This document shows, piece by piece, positions 7,547-16,585 of a stretch of DNA of 53,754 nucleotides. The DNA is from FEN-1099 sp964511015 (lineage in GTDB: Bacteria > Lernaellota > Lernaellaia > Lernaellales > Lernaellaceae). The DNA is taken from NCBI GenBank assembly GCA_964511015.1, contig CAZEDX010000026.1:1-53754 (forward strand), written 5' to 3'. Both the position numbers and the translations under genes were made by a program. The notes under the pieces are model-generated. The model did no database searches, was not told where the DNA came from, and saw only the letters and a program-made list of their open reading frames with translations. The stretch's first letter is position 1; every line of letters starts with the position of its first letter.

Positions 7547-9721
7547 TTAGTCTGCCCAGTACCTTCGCTGGCCCGTCTCGAAATTCAGGTCGAGCCGCTG
7601 CGTGCCGAACTCGATGACCGTGCGGTTGGTGCCGAATTCCTGCGTGCAGTATTTGTTGTCCCATCGCGCGTAGGGGCCGAGATCGACCGCGGTGCCGTCG
7701 ACCGTCAGCGGGCCGTCGGCGCCGACTTCCACCTCGCCCAGGCTCGGCGATTCGTAGACGATCTTGTCGCCGATGGTGACCGTCGCGGCCTGAATCGCCG
7801 CCGCCCAACTGGCGAAGTCGCCGTTTTCGGCGCTGCTGCCCAGTTCAACAATCCACACATTCGAACGGCCGTCGGCAATCAGTTCGTAGTCGTTGTCGCC
7901 CGACCACACCGTGGGGTTCTGGGAATAGAGCGCGACATAAGAATCGCCTTTGCGGCCGATCGTCCAGCCGCTGCCTTCCACCACCTCGTCGAACGCGGCA
8001 CGGCGGAAGTAGGCGTGGGTGTAGTCGGCAAACAGCAGGTCCTCGAGCAACGGGATCGACACGCGGTCATACTGGATGACGCCGACATTGTGGTACATCG
8101 TCAGACGTGGCGACCAGCCGCCGGTCCAGGGGCCGGCCATATCGTCGCCGTCGAGACCGCCCGGATAAGTGGTGAACACGAACGCGGTTTCGTCGATCGT
8201 CGCCTGCCAGAAATGGATCTGCGCCGTCCACATGCCCGCCAAGTAATCCTGCGCGCCGGAAAGCTGATAGTACGGCGTACGATAGGTGTAGGTGCTCATC
8301 GATTGCAGCGCGACGCCATCGGCCATCTCACTGAGCGCGCCGGCGACGGCGGGCAGAAGCGGGCTGCCGACAAACGGACGCAGGAACCGGAGGCTGCTCC
8401 ACAGGTAGCCGTCCCACATGCCGTAGTCTTCCACGGTCTGGAAGGTGCCGGCGACGACCTTTTGCGCGACGTAACCGGTCATGCCCCACCAGAAGATGAC
8501 GTCTTCGGGATCGGTGTAACCAATGCCGTAGTCCGGGCCGTCGTCGATGTTGATGCTATCGCGCTGCCGGTGCTCGTGGTTCTCGAGCGCATCGGCGGCC
8601 ACGTCTTCCAGAATGACCGGCGGCCAGTAGTTCTTGCTGGTTGCCAGGAAGGTCGCGGTGAAATTGCCGGCCGAACCGCGGTCACCCAGCCCGAGCATGA
8701 TCCAGGCCGCTTCGCCGGTGGAATCGGTGGACCCGTTCAGCAGTCGATTTGGATACGTGCGGCCGTGTGCGGTGGCAAAGATGCCCCGGTAGTAATTGTT
8801 GGCGAAATCAAAGTTGATCTCGTCAAGCACCATGGCGGCCTTGGTGCGGATCTCTTCGTCTTCCGCGAAGTCCACTAGGTTCACCAACGCCGGCATGTCT
8901 TCGTTGAAGTAGACGTTGGAGTGCCACTCCGAGAAACCGAAGCGGCCGCGGAAATTGAGCCAGCGATGAATACGCGGAATGGCGTGTTCCATGTGCTCGG
9001 CGCCGGTCATGCCGTTATTGGAAAAGACCTCATGGGGAAACAACTGACCGACCAACAACTCCGCGCTGAGAAAGAGAATCTGATGGTTTTCAGACCACCA
9101 GCACAGATCGTCGGGCCCCGGCTCGTCGCCCCAATACTTGAAGCCCAACAAGGTCTCCTCGATTTGGGCCTTGGTTTCCGCCGACAACGTGGGATGTTCC
9201 TGGTAAAGATAAAGCAAGCGCAACAGTGAGGCCACCGTAAAATCCGAGGTGTCTTGCCGGGCATTGACCTTGGCGCAGGCGGCGTCGATGGCCGCCTCGT
9301 CAAACTCCGTGGCATCCATCGCCAAGCGGCAGTTCTGCGTGTGGAGATCGCCTCTGCCCAGGCTGTTGTCGAAACAATATTGTAGGTATTCGGCTTGCCG
9401 CGCAAGGAAACCGGTCGAAGGCTCGATGGCGTCACCCGGATCGGTGTCATCGTCGGTCGTATCGTCATCGACGGTATCATCATCGCTCGTGTCGTCGTCG
9501 ACAGTATCATCATCGCTCGTGTCGTCGTCGACAGTATCATCGTCGCTCGTGTCGTCGTCGGCGCTGTCGTCATCGACCAAGTCATCGTCGACGGCATCGT
9601 CGTCCGCCGTGTCGTCGTCCGCGGCATCATCATCGGCCGCGCTGTCGTCATCATCGTCGCCGCAAGCGGCAACCAGCATTGCCGCTAGTATCGCCACCAG
9701 AATCGTCCACCAGAGCTTCAT
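7547..9721 (-). CDS. Asp-rich-spacer lipoprotein with possible alpha/alpha-toroid body
   Basis: 724 residues. The signal peptide ends in the lipobox LVAAC (Cys20). It is followed at once by an Asp-rich spacer of about 75 residues built from DDDT-S/V/A units, encoded partly by a 30-bp tandem DNA repeat. The folded part has a Trp/His-rich helical region (WWSENHQILF, SEWHSNVYFNEDMP) and later YRTPYYQLSGAQDYLAG and HFWQATIDETAFVF. This is reminiscent of the (alpha/alpha)n barrels of heparinase-like polysaccharide lyases, but I cannot identify a family or an active site. The protein is probably held at the outer membrane with its body extended away by the spacer. It is divergent from the C25 protease gene. 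Confidence 0.85.
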   Translation of the reverse strand: MKLWWTILVAILAAMLVAACGDDDDDSAADDDAADDDTADDDAVDDDLVDDDSADDDTSDDDTVDDDTSDDDTVDDDTSDDDTVDDDTTDDDTDPGDAIEPSTGFLARQAEYLQYCFDNSLGRGDLHTQNCRLAMDATEFDEAAIDAACAKVNARQDTSDFTVASLLRLLYLYQEHPTLSAETKAQIEETLLGFKYWGDEPGPDDLCWWSENHQILFLSAELLVGQLFPHEVFSNNGMTGAEHMEHAIPRIHRWLNFRGRFGFSEWHSNVYFNEDMPALVNLVDFAEDEEIRTKAAMVLDEINFDFANNYYRGIFATAHGRTYPNRLLNGSTDSTGEAAWIMLGLGDRGSAGNFTATFLATSKNYWPPVILEDVAADALENHEHRQRDSINIDDGPDYGIGYTDPEDVIFWWGMTGYVAQKVVAGTFQTVEDYGMWDGYLWSSLRFLRPFVGSPLLPAVAGALSEMADGVALQSMSTYTYRTPYYQLSGAQDYLAGMWTAQIHFWQATIDETAFVFTTYPGGLDGDDMAGPWTGGWSPRLTMYHNVGVIQYDRVSIPLLEDLLFADYTHAYFRRAAFDEVVEGSGWTIGRKGDSYVALYSQNPTVWSGDNDYELIADGRSNVWIVELGSSAENGDFASWAAAIQAATVTIGDKIVYESPSLGEVEVGADGPLTVDGTAVDLGPYARWDNKYCTQEFGTNRTVIEFGTQRLDLNFETGQRRYWAD
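9475..9564 (-). repeat. 30-bp tandem repeat coding the Asp-rich spacer
   Basis: Three consecutive near-identical 30-bp units (period seen at 9475, 9505 and 9535) inside the lipoprotein gene. Read on the minus strand they encode DDDT-SDDDT-V type decapeptides. The unit is a multiple of three, so gain or loss of copies would lengthen or shorten the spacer without breaking the frame. Confidence 0.9.
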
Positions 9722-9744
9722 GGCCTGCCTCCTCGTCAGGCGCG

Positions 9745-9750
9745 ATTATA
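9745..9750 (-). promoter_or_regulatory. Candidate -10 element for the Asp-rich lipoprotein gene
   Basis: A perfect TATAAT on the minus strand, about 24 bases upstream of the ATG at 9721, leaving a short leader that carries the GAGGAGG ribosome site. The -35 region at 16-18 bp spacing is poor, so the call is tentative. Confidence 0.35.
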
Positions 9751-9826
9751 GCTAATAAAGCGCCACTCGACCATTGCTCCGGCGGGTGGATTCGTTTTAA
9801 CTTGTGTCTGCCACGCGGAGGGACCC

Positions 9827-11749
9827 ATGAAACGCCTATTGTTGCTGGCGGTATTGCTGGTGGCCGGGCTGCCGATGGCGGCCTGGGCCGACGAGATTGT
9901 GCTCACCTACCGTTTCGCGGCGCCCCTGGTGCAGGCCGGACCGGACGGCACGGCCGCCGTCACCATGGCCGGCACGACCACGCGCGCGGTCGCTGGGGAA
10001 CCGGCGCTGCCCTTACGCACGGCGCGTGTCTTGTTGCCGCCAAACAGCGAGGTCGTTTCGGTCACTGCGCAAGCGGCCGACTGGTTCGACTGGCCGGGTA
10101 ACGTCGCGGTCCGGCAGTCCGCCTCAGGCTTCTCGCTGCGCGGTACGGCCGGCCCGGAAATCTTCGGCGACTACGATCCCCAACGCTTGATCCAGGTCGT
10201 GACCCACACCCGTCTGCTGGGCGCCGATGTGTTGCTGGTCAATCTCTATCCGGCACGCTGGTCTGCGGCCGAAGCTCGTCTTTCGTATACGCGTTCGATG
10301 GAACTGCATGTGGTCACCCGCCCCGTCCGTCGTGTGCCAGCCGGGCTACCGTATCGCGGCCTGCCGGCGGATATCGCACGTATCCGAGACTTCGTTGACA
10401 ATCCGGACAGTCTGGCTTGCTACATCGCCCAGGCGCCAAAAGCCGACCCGTGGGACTACCTGATCGTCGCCCCCGCCGACCTGGCCGATGCGTGGCAGAT
10501 TTTCGCCGACTACAAGGCAACCCGCTTTGCCCTAGCGACGCACGTCGAGACCATCGAAGACATCCTCGCCGCCACCAGCGGCGATGACCCGGCCGATCAA
10601 CTGCGTAACTTCTTGCGCACGGCCTATGCCGATCACGGTACACAGTGGGTGCTGCTGGGCGGCGACGCCAATGGCGATGATCCGTCGGCGCAGGCGGTGC
10701 CGCTACGCTGCCTGACCGCGCGCGCGGAAACAACGGTCTATGACGAATGCATCCCCGGGGACGTGTTTTTCAGCAATCTCGACGGCACGTGGGACTACAA
10801 CGGCAACGGCCTGTTCGGCGAAATCGGCGATGGGGAAGACGGCGGCGAACTCGATCTGCTGGCCGAGTTGTACGTCGGTCGCGTGCCGGCCGACAACGCC
10901 GCGCAGGTCGCCCGCTGGCTGGCCAAGGTGCAAACCTACGACGACTGGGCAGCGCCGATGAACACGTTGCTGATCGGCGAGTTGCTGTGGCCCATCCCCC
11001 CGGTGTACGGCGACGATCTGAAAAACCTCGCCTTCGCCGAGATGACCGGTATGACCGCCACGCGGCTCTATGCGCGCGACAATTCCTTCTCCGCCGAGGC
11101 GCTGCTGGAGGCGATCAACAGCGACTCGTTCCAGATCGTCAACGCTTCGGAACACGGCAACTGGTACAACGTGGCGGGCCTGACCTCAATCAACCTAGGC
11201 CCGGTCCAGAACCAGTTGCCGCTGCTGACCAACGAGCACCCGTTCTTTGGGTACAGCCACGGTTGCTATTCCGGCGCGTTCGACAACCGCACCGTGGCCC
11301 ACGTCTATCAGGAACGGGATTGCATCGTCGAAGAAATGCTGTTGACTATCGATGCTGGCGCCTTCGCCTTCGTGACCAACAGCCGCGACGGGTTCGCCAA
11401 CTGGTCGGATACCGGCGGCGCCTCGAGCGAGTACGACATCGCCTATATGCGCGCGCTGTTCGGCGGCACGGCGGCCATCGGCCAGGCGCTGGTGGAAGCG
11501 CGCGAAACCAAAATCGGCGAACTCGACGGCAACGCCGGCGCCAACCGCTGGATTTTTTATGATCTGAACCTATTGGGCGATCCACAACAACCGCTTCAGG
11601 TGTCGCCGGGTGATGACGATACTAGCGATGACGACACCGACGACGATGCCGCGTCCGATGACGACGTCGACGACGATATGGTCGACGATGACGACATCGG
11701 TCCATCCGCCGATGACGATGACAACGATAGCTCGGGGTGTGGCTGCTGA
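9827..11749 (+). CDS. Secreted gingipain-like C25 cysteine protease with C-terminal Asp-rich/Cys tail
   Basis: 640 residues: a signal peptide ending AAWA (about residue 21), an N-terminal beta-rich propeptide-like region, then a caspase-like C25 domain. Candidate catalytic residues are H443 in SEHGN and C480 in YSHGCYSGAFD, spaced as in gingipains. LLGGD (277-280) and an Asp-rich, calcium-loop-like stretch near 325-345 precede them. The C-terminus has an Asp-rich spacer (about 596-634) and ends SSGCGC. No type IX sorting domain follows, unlike Porphyromonas gingipains. It is divergent from the lipoprotein gene and 30 bases upstream of glmS. Protein degradation outside the cell is inferred from the family. 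Confidence 0.85.
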   Translation: MKRLLLLAVLLVAGLPMAAWADEIVLTYRFAAPLVQAGPDGTAAVTMAGTTTRAVAGEPALPLRTARVLLPPNSEVVSVTAQAADWFDWPGNVAVRQSASGFSLRGTAGPEIFGDYDPQRLIQVVTHTRLLGADVLLVNLYPARWSAAEARLSYTRSMELHVVTRPVRRVPAGLPYRGLPADIARIRDFVDNPDSLACYIAQAPKADPWDYLIVAPADLADAWQIFADYKATRFALATHVETIEDILAATSGDDPADQLRNFLRTAYADHGTQWVLLGGDANGDDPSAQAVPLRCLTARAETTVYDECIPGDVFFSNLDGTWDYNGNGLFGEIGDGEDGGELDLLAELYVGRVPADNAAQVARWLAKVQTYDDWAAPMNTLLIGELLWPIPPVYGDDLKNLAFAEMTGMTATRLYARDNSFSAEALLEAINSDSFQIVNASEHGNWYNVAGLTSINLGPVQNQLPLLTNEHPFFGYSHGCYSGAFDNRTVAHVYQERDCIVEEMLLTIDAGAFAFVTNSRDGFANWSDTGGASSEYDIAYMRALFGGTAAIGQALVEARETKIGELDGNAGANRWIFYDLNLLGDPQQPLQVSPGDDDTSDDDTDDDAASDDDVDDDMVDDDDIGPSADDDDNDSSGCGC

Positions 11750-11779
11750 GCAGCCGTCCGCCGGAGAGGAGTCGCACCA

Positions 11780-13678
11780 GTGTGCGGAATTGTTTCTTAT
11801 ATTGGCCCAAAGGCGAGCGCCGAAGCAGTTGATCTCACCTTCCGCATGCTAGCGGCGGTCGAATACCGCGGCTATGACTCGGCCGGCGTAGCCTTGTTCA
11901 AGGGCAAGTCCGTGCGCCTGACCCGCACCCTGAAGCCGCGCACCGGCAGCGTTGTGCACGCCCTCCGTGACGGTCTGGGAGACGGCGAACACACCACCGC
12001 ACGGTTGATCCTGGCCCACACGCGCTGGGCAACCCACGGCCGGCCAAGCGAACGCAATGCACACCCGCAGCGTAGCGGCGAAATCCTGGTGGTGCACAAC
12101 GGCACCGTCGAAAACTACCAAGTGCTCAAGACGTGGCTGGCCGGCCACGGCGTCACTTTCGCTTCGGAAACCGACACCGAAGTGATTGCCGCGCTAATCA
12201 ATCACTTCTACGAGGGCGACCTCAAGGCCGCCACGCAAAAGGCATTGTCCCGCATCGAAGGTGCCTACGCGATCTGTGTGGCGCACGCGCAGGATCCGGG
12301 CACCATGGTCGTGGCCAAGCACGGCAGCGAGTTGACACTGCACCAGAACGGCGAGGAATTTGTGGCTTGTTCCGACCCTTGCGTCGGCGCGATCTTCTCC
12401 CCCACTTACATTCCGCTTGCCGACGGCGACATCGGTGAAATCCGCCACGGCAAGGTGACGATTCTCGACGCCGCTCGCGCTGAAGTGCAGCGCGGGCACG
12501 AACAGATCGACCGCGAGCTCGAAGCCATCGACAAAAGCGGTTTCGAGCACTTCATGCTCAAAGAGATCAACGAACAACCGACGACCGTCGAACGCGGCTA
12601 CCAGGGCCGTTTCGACCACCTGTTGGGCACGGCGAAGCTCGGCGGTATCCGCGAGACGGCTTTGCGGAACATGGTGCGCAGCGGCGGCGAGGTGAACTTC
12701 GTCGGCTGCGGCACGTCGTATCACGCGGCCCTCGCCGGTTCGCTGATGTTGGAGAACGTCGCGCGTATCCGCTCGCGCTCGTTCCTTGCCTCCGAGTTGA
12801 TCAGCCAGAACCCGGTCATTCTGCCGGAAGACATCTTTTTTCTGCTCAGCCAATCCGGCTCCACCGCCGATGTGATCCGCTTCATGCAGGAAGCGATCTT
12901 TCGCGAGGCGACATGCCTGGGCCTGGTCAACGTGGTCGGCTCGACCGTGGCCCGCGAAACCAGCAAGAGCGGCGGTGGCGTATACGTGCGCGCCGGTCGT
13001 GAAGTGGGCGTAGCTTCGACAAAAACCTACACCGGCCAGTTGGTCGCGCTGACGCTGCTCACGCTGCTGCTGGCACGCAAGAAAGAGCTGTCGAACAAGC
13101 GTGGGCAGGACATCATCCGCGCCATGGAAGAGCTACCCGGCAAGCTGGCGCGCGCCATTGACATCTGCCAGCCGGCAATCGGCCAGATGGTGCATGATTT
13201 CAAACACTTCCCCGGAGCCTTCTTCCTCGGCCGCGGTCATGGCTTCCCGTCGGCGCTCGAGGGAGCGCTCAAGTTGAAGGAAGTCTCCTACGTCCACGCC
13301 GAAGGCTATGCCGCGGGCGAATCGAAACACGGCCCGATCGCGTTAATCGACCAGAACTTTTTCGCGGTGTTTCTGGCGACGAACGAAGACCCGCTCGTGC
13401 GGCGGTTCATCGTCAACAACATCGCTGAAATCAAGGCGCGCTTCGACGAACACGCCGGCAACGGCCGCCGCCATTTGATCATCATCGGCACCGAAGGCGA
13501 CCAGGCGCTGGCCGAATTCAGCGACTACGTGATCTATCTTCCTTCGGCCGGCGAAGCAATGCTCTCGCCGATTCTGCACGCGATCCCGCTGCAGCTCTTC
13601 GCCTATCACATGGCCCTGGCCAAAGGTTGCGATCCCGACCAGCCGCGCAACCTGGCCAAGAGCGTGACGGTGACGTGA
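11780..13678 (+). CDS. glmS: Glutamine-fructose-6-phosphate aminotransferase
   Basis: GlmS makes glucosamine-6-phosphate from fructose-6-phosphate and glutamine, the entry to peptidoglycan and LPS amino sugars. The 632-residue protein has an N-terminal glutaminase domain whose nucleophile is Cys2 (start MCGIVSYIG), with EYRGYDSAG, THGRPSERNAHP and HNGTVENY. Two SIS sugar-isomerase domains follow (GCGTSYHAA, SQSGSTADV, ESKHGPIAL). The start is a GTG at 11780, fixed by the obligatory Cys2 and by the GGAGAGGAG site upstream. It is slightly longer than the usual ~610 residues. The next gene begins 10 bases after its stop. Confidence 0.97.
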   Translation: MCGIVSYIGPKASAEAVDLTFRMLAAVEYRGYDSAGVALFKGKSVRLTRTLKPRTGSVVHALRDGLGDGEHTTARLILAHTRWATHGRPSERNAHPQRSGEILVVHNGTVENYQVLKTWLAGHGVTFASETDTEVIAALINHFYEGDLKAATQKALSRIEGAYAICVAHAQDPGTMVVAKHGSELTLHQNGEEFVACSDPCVGAIFSPTYIPLADGDIGEIRHGKVTILDAARAEVQRGHEQIDRELEAIDKSGFEHFMLKEINEQPTTVERGYQGRFDHLLGTAKLGGIRETALRNMVRSGGEVNFVGCGTSYHAALAGSLMLENVARIRSRSFLASELISQNPVILPEDIFFLLSQSGSTADVIRFMQEAIFREATCLGLVNVVGSTVARETSKSGGGVYVRAGREVGVASTKTYTGQLVALTLLTLLLARKKELSNKRGQDIIRAMEELPGKLARAIDICQPAIGQMVHDFKHFPGAFFLGRGHGFPSALEGALKLKEVSYVHAEGYAAGESKHGPIALIDQNFFAVFLATNEDPLVRRFIVNNIAEIKARFDEHAGNGRRHLIIIGTEGDQALAEFSDYVIYLPSAGEAMLSPILHAIPLQLFAYHMALAKGCDPDQPRNLAKSVTVT

Positions 13679-13688
13679 GCGAGGGCCA

Positions 13689-14354
13689 ATGAAGAAAACG
13701 GCTCTCGTACTGGTGACCGTGGTGATGCTGGCGGTGTTGGGCAGAATTGCATACCGCTACGCTACCGCGCCGACGCCCGACTCCTACGACAGCCGCCCTC
13801 TGCCCTTGGCCGAAGACCCTCGTCAGGTGGCCCTTGCCGACATGCCGTTGATCAACAAGAAATTCGATCGTGGCACGGCGGCCATCACTCCGCTGGCGTC
13901 GTATCGGATCGCCGGCAAGGTGTGCGGCATCAATCATCTGAAGCACAGCAAGTTCGTCGACCTGATTCCTTACGACCTTTGCCTGAAATGGGGCCGGTTG
14001 GCGACTGAGAATCCGCGGGGCCTCAAGTTCAAACACGACAGCCTGCGGATCGTTTGGGCCACCCTTGAACCCGGTTCGTCGGTCGATTGGTCATATGTCA
14101 GTACCCACTTTTCCAACAGCCACCTGATCTGTGCGACCGACTCGGTCTGTGCAGCCTTGTCGCGGCTCGGCAAAGACGACGAAGTCGAGCTGACCGGCTA
14201 CCTGGTCAATGCCCTGATCCGGATTGAAGGAACCGAGCGCGAATGGAATTCCAGCCTCACGCGCACCGACACCGGCCTGGGCGCCTGTGAAACGATTTAC
14301 GTGGTTTCCGTGCGGTCCGGCGGCAAGGTCTACGGCCGTAGATTGGACGATTAG
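13689..14354 (+). CDS. Unknown membrane-anchored protein
   Basis: Not recognised. The 221-residue product has one N-terminal hydrophobic segment (about residues 4-23) that could be a signal anchor, then a soluble domain. Notable segments are IAGKVCGINHLKHSKFVDLIPYD and WSYVSTHFSNSHLICATD, and Cys residues that could pair outside the membrane. It starts 10 bases after glmS with an AGGGCCA site, so it is probably cotranscribed with glmS. A link to envelope amino-sugar supply is only suggested by that position. Confidence 0.7.
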   Translation: MKKTALVLVTVVMLAVLGRIAYRYATAPTPDSYDSRPLPLAEDPRQVALADMPLINKKFDRGTAAITPLASYRIAGKVCGINHLKHSKFVDLIPYDLCLKWGRLATENPRGLKFKHDSLRIVWATLEPGSSVDWSYVSTHFSNSHLICATDSVCAALSRLGKDDEVELTGYLVNALIRIEGTEREWNSSLTRTDTGLGACETIYVVSVRSGGKVYGRRLDD

Positions 14355-14454
14355 CCTCCTGGTAGTACCCCTAGCCAGCCACGTCGGCCAGTGTTAGGAT
14401 TTGCGTCCACTGTAAGGGGTTTGTTCGTCATCATTCGTCAAAGGAGATCCGCTG

Positions 14455-15222
14455 ATGGACCGTGAACAGATTCTCGCACGGCTCAATCTGCTGGCTGTGC
14501 TGCCGGTGATGGCCAAGGTCGTCGGCTTCGACGACGAAGCCAAGCGCATCACGCAGGGTTGGAACGCGACAATCCAGTTTGGCTTTCTTGGTGGTCCGAC
14601 CGTCCAACTGAAGTTCGACGACGGCGCTTGCCGCGCATACCGCCAACCCGCCGCACGGGCGGACCTTTCGTTCTGGTTCCCGACGCCGGCGATGTTGAAC
14701 AACATGTTCTCCGGCAAAGGTCTTGCGCTGCCGCTGATCAACGGGTTCTGGAACGTGAAGTTGATCAAAGGGTTCATGGCCCTGAGCAAGCGTATGGAAC
14801 ACTACCTGAAGGGCCTGGACAACCAAGAACTCGACGAGCAGACCGCATTGCGCGTGCTCGAATGCAAACTCGCGGTGGCGACCTGGGGCACAGCGGTGTT
14901 GGCCGAATTCGACCCGCACGTGGCCGGTATCGCCGATCACATCCCCGCCGGCGGCACGGCCAACATCGTCGTACAGCCCAGCGGCCCGAATTTTTATTTC
15001 AAGAAGACCAGCGGCGGTTCGTTCCTGGCCGGTGACGGCACGGTGAAAGACCCGACGGTCGAGTTGATCTTCTCGTCGCCCACGATTGCGTTCCAGCTCG
15101 TCAACGGCAAGCTGGACGCGATGGCTGCACTTGGCACCGGCGACGTGGTAACCCGCGGCCTGGTGCTGATGGTTGACGACATCAGCGCCATCATGTCCAA
15201 AATCGAACGCTATCTGGCCTAG
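14455..15222 (+). CDS. SCP2 sterol-carrier-like domain protein
   Basis: The 255-residue protein has no signal peptide. It carries two SCP2-like features: an internal stretch WNATIQFGFLGGPTVQLKFDDG and a C-terminal beta/alpha pattern (DPTVELIFSSPTIAFQLVNGKLDAMAALGTGDV) ending in a helix. The fold family binds lipids or acyl-CoA in a hydrophobic tunnel; the ligand here is unknown. A strong AAGGAGA site precedes the ATG. The aminotransferase gene starts 13 bases after its stop, so the two are almost certainly cotranscribed. Confidence 0.7.
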   Translation: MDREQILARLNLLAVLPVMAKVVGFDDEAKRITQGWNATIQFGFLGGPTVQLKFDDGACRAYRQPAARADLSFWFPTPAMLNNMFSGKGLALPLINGFWNVKLIKGFMALSKRMEHYLKGLDNQELDEQTALRVLECKLAVATWGTAVLAEFDPHVAGIADHIPAGGTANIVVQPSGPNFYFKKTSGGSFLAGDGTVKDPTVELIFSSPTIAFQLVNGKLDAMAALGTGDVVTRGLVLMVDDISAIMSKIERYLA

Positions 15223-15235
15223 GACGGAGGTTGTC

Positions 15236-16507
15236 ATGCCGACCAAAACCACGAAGAAACCGGCGGCGAGCAAGACGCCTAGTTTCGAAAAGAGCAAGGA
15301 ATACTTTCTCCGCGCCGCGAAGGTGATTCCCGGCGCAATTTACGGCCACCAGACCCCGGCGATCACCGTGCCCGGCAGCTTCCCCTATTACGCCGTGAGG
15401 GGCGAAGGTGCCTACTATTGGGACGTCGACGGCAACCGCTACATCGACTACATGTGCGCCTACGGCCCGATGGTGACCGGTTACGGCAACAAAGTGGTCG
15501 AGGAAGCCGCACAAAAGGAACTGGCGAAGGGCAATTGCTACAATCACCCGACGCCGTTGATGGTCGAGTTGGCCGAAACCCTGACCGAGATGATACCCTT
15601 CGCCGACTGGGCCGTCTTCGGCAAGAACGGCGGCGACGTGACGACTTGGTGCACCCTGGTCGCCCGCGAAGCCACTGGGCGCAAGAAGATCGTCGTGTGC
15701 AAAGGCGAATACCACGGCATTCACGCCTGGTGCACCCCGGGGCACGGCGGCCTGATTGAAGAAGACCGCCAGCACATCCACAGCTACAAGTGGAACGACC
15801 TGGCCGGCCTGCGCGCGTTGTTCGCGCAGTACCCGAACCAGATCGCCGGCGTGATCATGACGCCGTTCCATCATCCGGCGTTCGGCGACTGCGAAATGCC
15901 CGCCCCCGGGTTCTGGCAAGGCGTGCGCAAGTTGTGCGACGAAAACGGTGCGGTGCTGATTCTCGACGATGTGCGTGCCGGCTGGCGCCTCTCGCTCAAG
16001 GGCAGCCAGGATTACTTCGGCTTTGAACCCGACCTCGCTTGCTACTGCAAGGCGATCGCCAACGGCTATCCGCTGTCGGCCGCGGTCGGCCGCGAAAAGC
16101 TGAAGAACGCCGCTGCGAACGTCTATCTCACCGGTTCGTACTGGAACAGCGCGGCGCCAATGGCGGCGGCATTGGCCAACATCAAGCTGCTCAAGAAGCT
16201 CGACGGGCCGGCCTACATGATCAAGATCGGCGAAAAGCTGATGAACGGCTTGGTCGAACGCGGCAAGGCTTTTGGCTACGAGATGATCGCGACCGGGCCC
16301 GGCTCGATTCCGTTCATCCGGTTCGGCAACGAAACCAACTTCATGCGGCAGCAGGTTTTCTGCGCGGAAGTGACCAAGCGCGGTCACTTCTTCCACCCGC
16401 ATCACAACTGGTTCTTGTCGACCGCGCATACCGAGAAAGACATCGAAAGCACACTCGACGCGGCTGAAGAAGCCTTCAAGATTGTCAAGGCCGAGTTCGG
16501 CGACTGA
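15236..16507 (+). CDS. Class III aminotransferase, glutamate-1-semialdehyde aminomutase-like
   Basis: 423 residues with a short Lys/Ala-rich head (about 1-15) then a fold-type I PLP enzyme: VDGNRYIDYMCAYGP, CKGEYHGIHAWC, ILDDVRAGWR (D244 for the pyridine nitrogen) and CYCKAIANGYP (K272, the Schiff-base lysine). It resembles HemL but keeps FGKNGGDVTT rather than the usual HemL loop. The neighbour is an SCP2 protein, not a haem gene, so a different amino ketone or amine substrate is likely. The start at 15236 follows GGACGGAGG. A strong terminator follows the gene. Confidence 0.85.
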   Translation: MPTKTTKKPAASKTPSFEKSKEYFLRAAKVIPGAIYGHQTPAITVPGSFPYYAVRGEGAYYWDVDGNRYIDYMCAYGPMVTGYGNKVVEEAAQKELAKGNCYNHPTPLMVELAETLTEMIPFADWAVFGKNGGDVTTWCTLVAREATGRKKIVVCKGEYHGIHAWCTPGHGGLIEEDRQHIHSYKWNDLAGLRALFAQYPNQIAGVIMTPFHHPAFGDCEMPAPGFWQGVRKLCDENGAVLILDDVRAGWRLSLKGSQDYFGFEPDLACYCKAIANGYPLSAAVGREKLKNAAANVYLTGSYWNSAAPMAAALANIKLLKKLDGPAYMIKIGEKLMNGLVERGKAFGYEMIATGPGSIPFIRFGNETNFMRQQVFCAEVTKRGHFFHPHHNWFLSTAHTEKDIESTLDAAEEAFKIVKAEFGD

Positions 16508-16524
16508 GCCACGCGACGGCGAAA

Positions 16525-16559
16525 GTGGGGGTGGGTCTTGAACCCGCCCCTACTTTTTT
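16525..16559 (+). terminator. Rho-independent terminator
   Basis: A 12-bp G/C-rich stem (left arm 16525-16536, right arm 16542-16553) with one wobble and one mismatch, a CTTGA loop and six T residues at 16554-16559. It ends the SCP2/aminotransferase transcript. Confidence 0.85.
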
Positions 16560-16585
16560 GGCGGCAATCTCGCTACATTGGAGTC

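Noticed and set aside
7544..8878. 444-codon plus-strand frame opposite the Asp-rich lipoprotein
   Set aside because: Low-complexity Arg/Val/Gly composition, no signal or domain, and a clear lipoprotein on the other strand.
9440..9660. Tandem repeats considered as a CRISPR or regulatory array
   Set aside because: The repeats are in frame, contiguous without spacers, and encode the Asp-rich linker.
15191..16429. 412-codon minus-strand frame opposite the GSA-like aminotransferase
   Set aside because: Antisense shadow of a conserved PLP enzyme; no motifs and no ribosome site.
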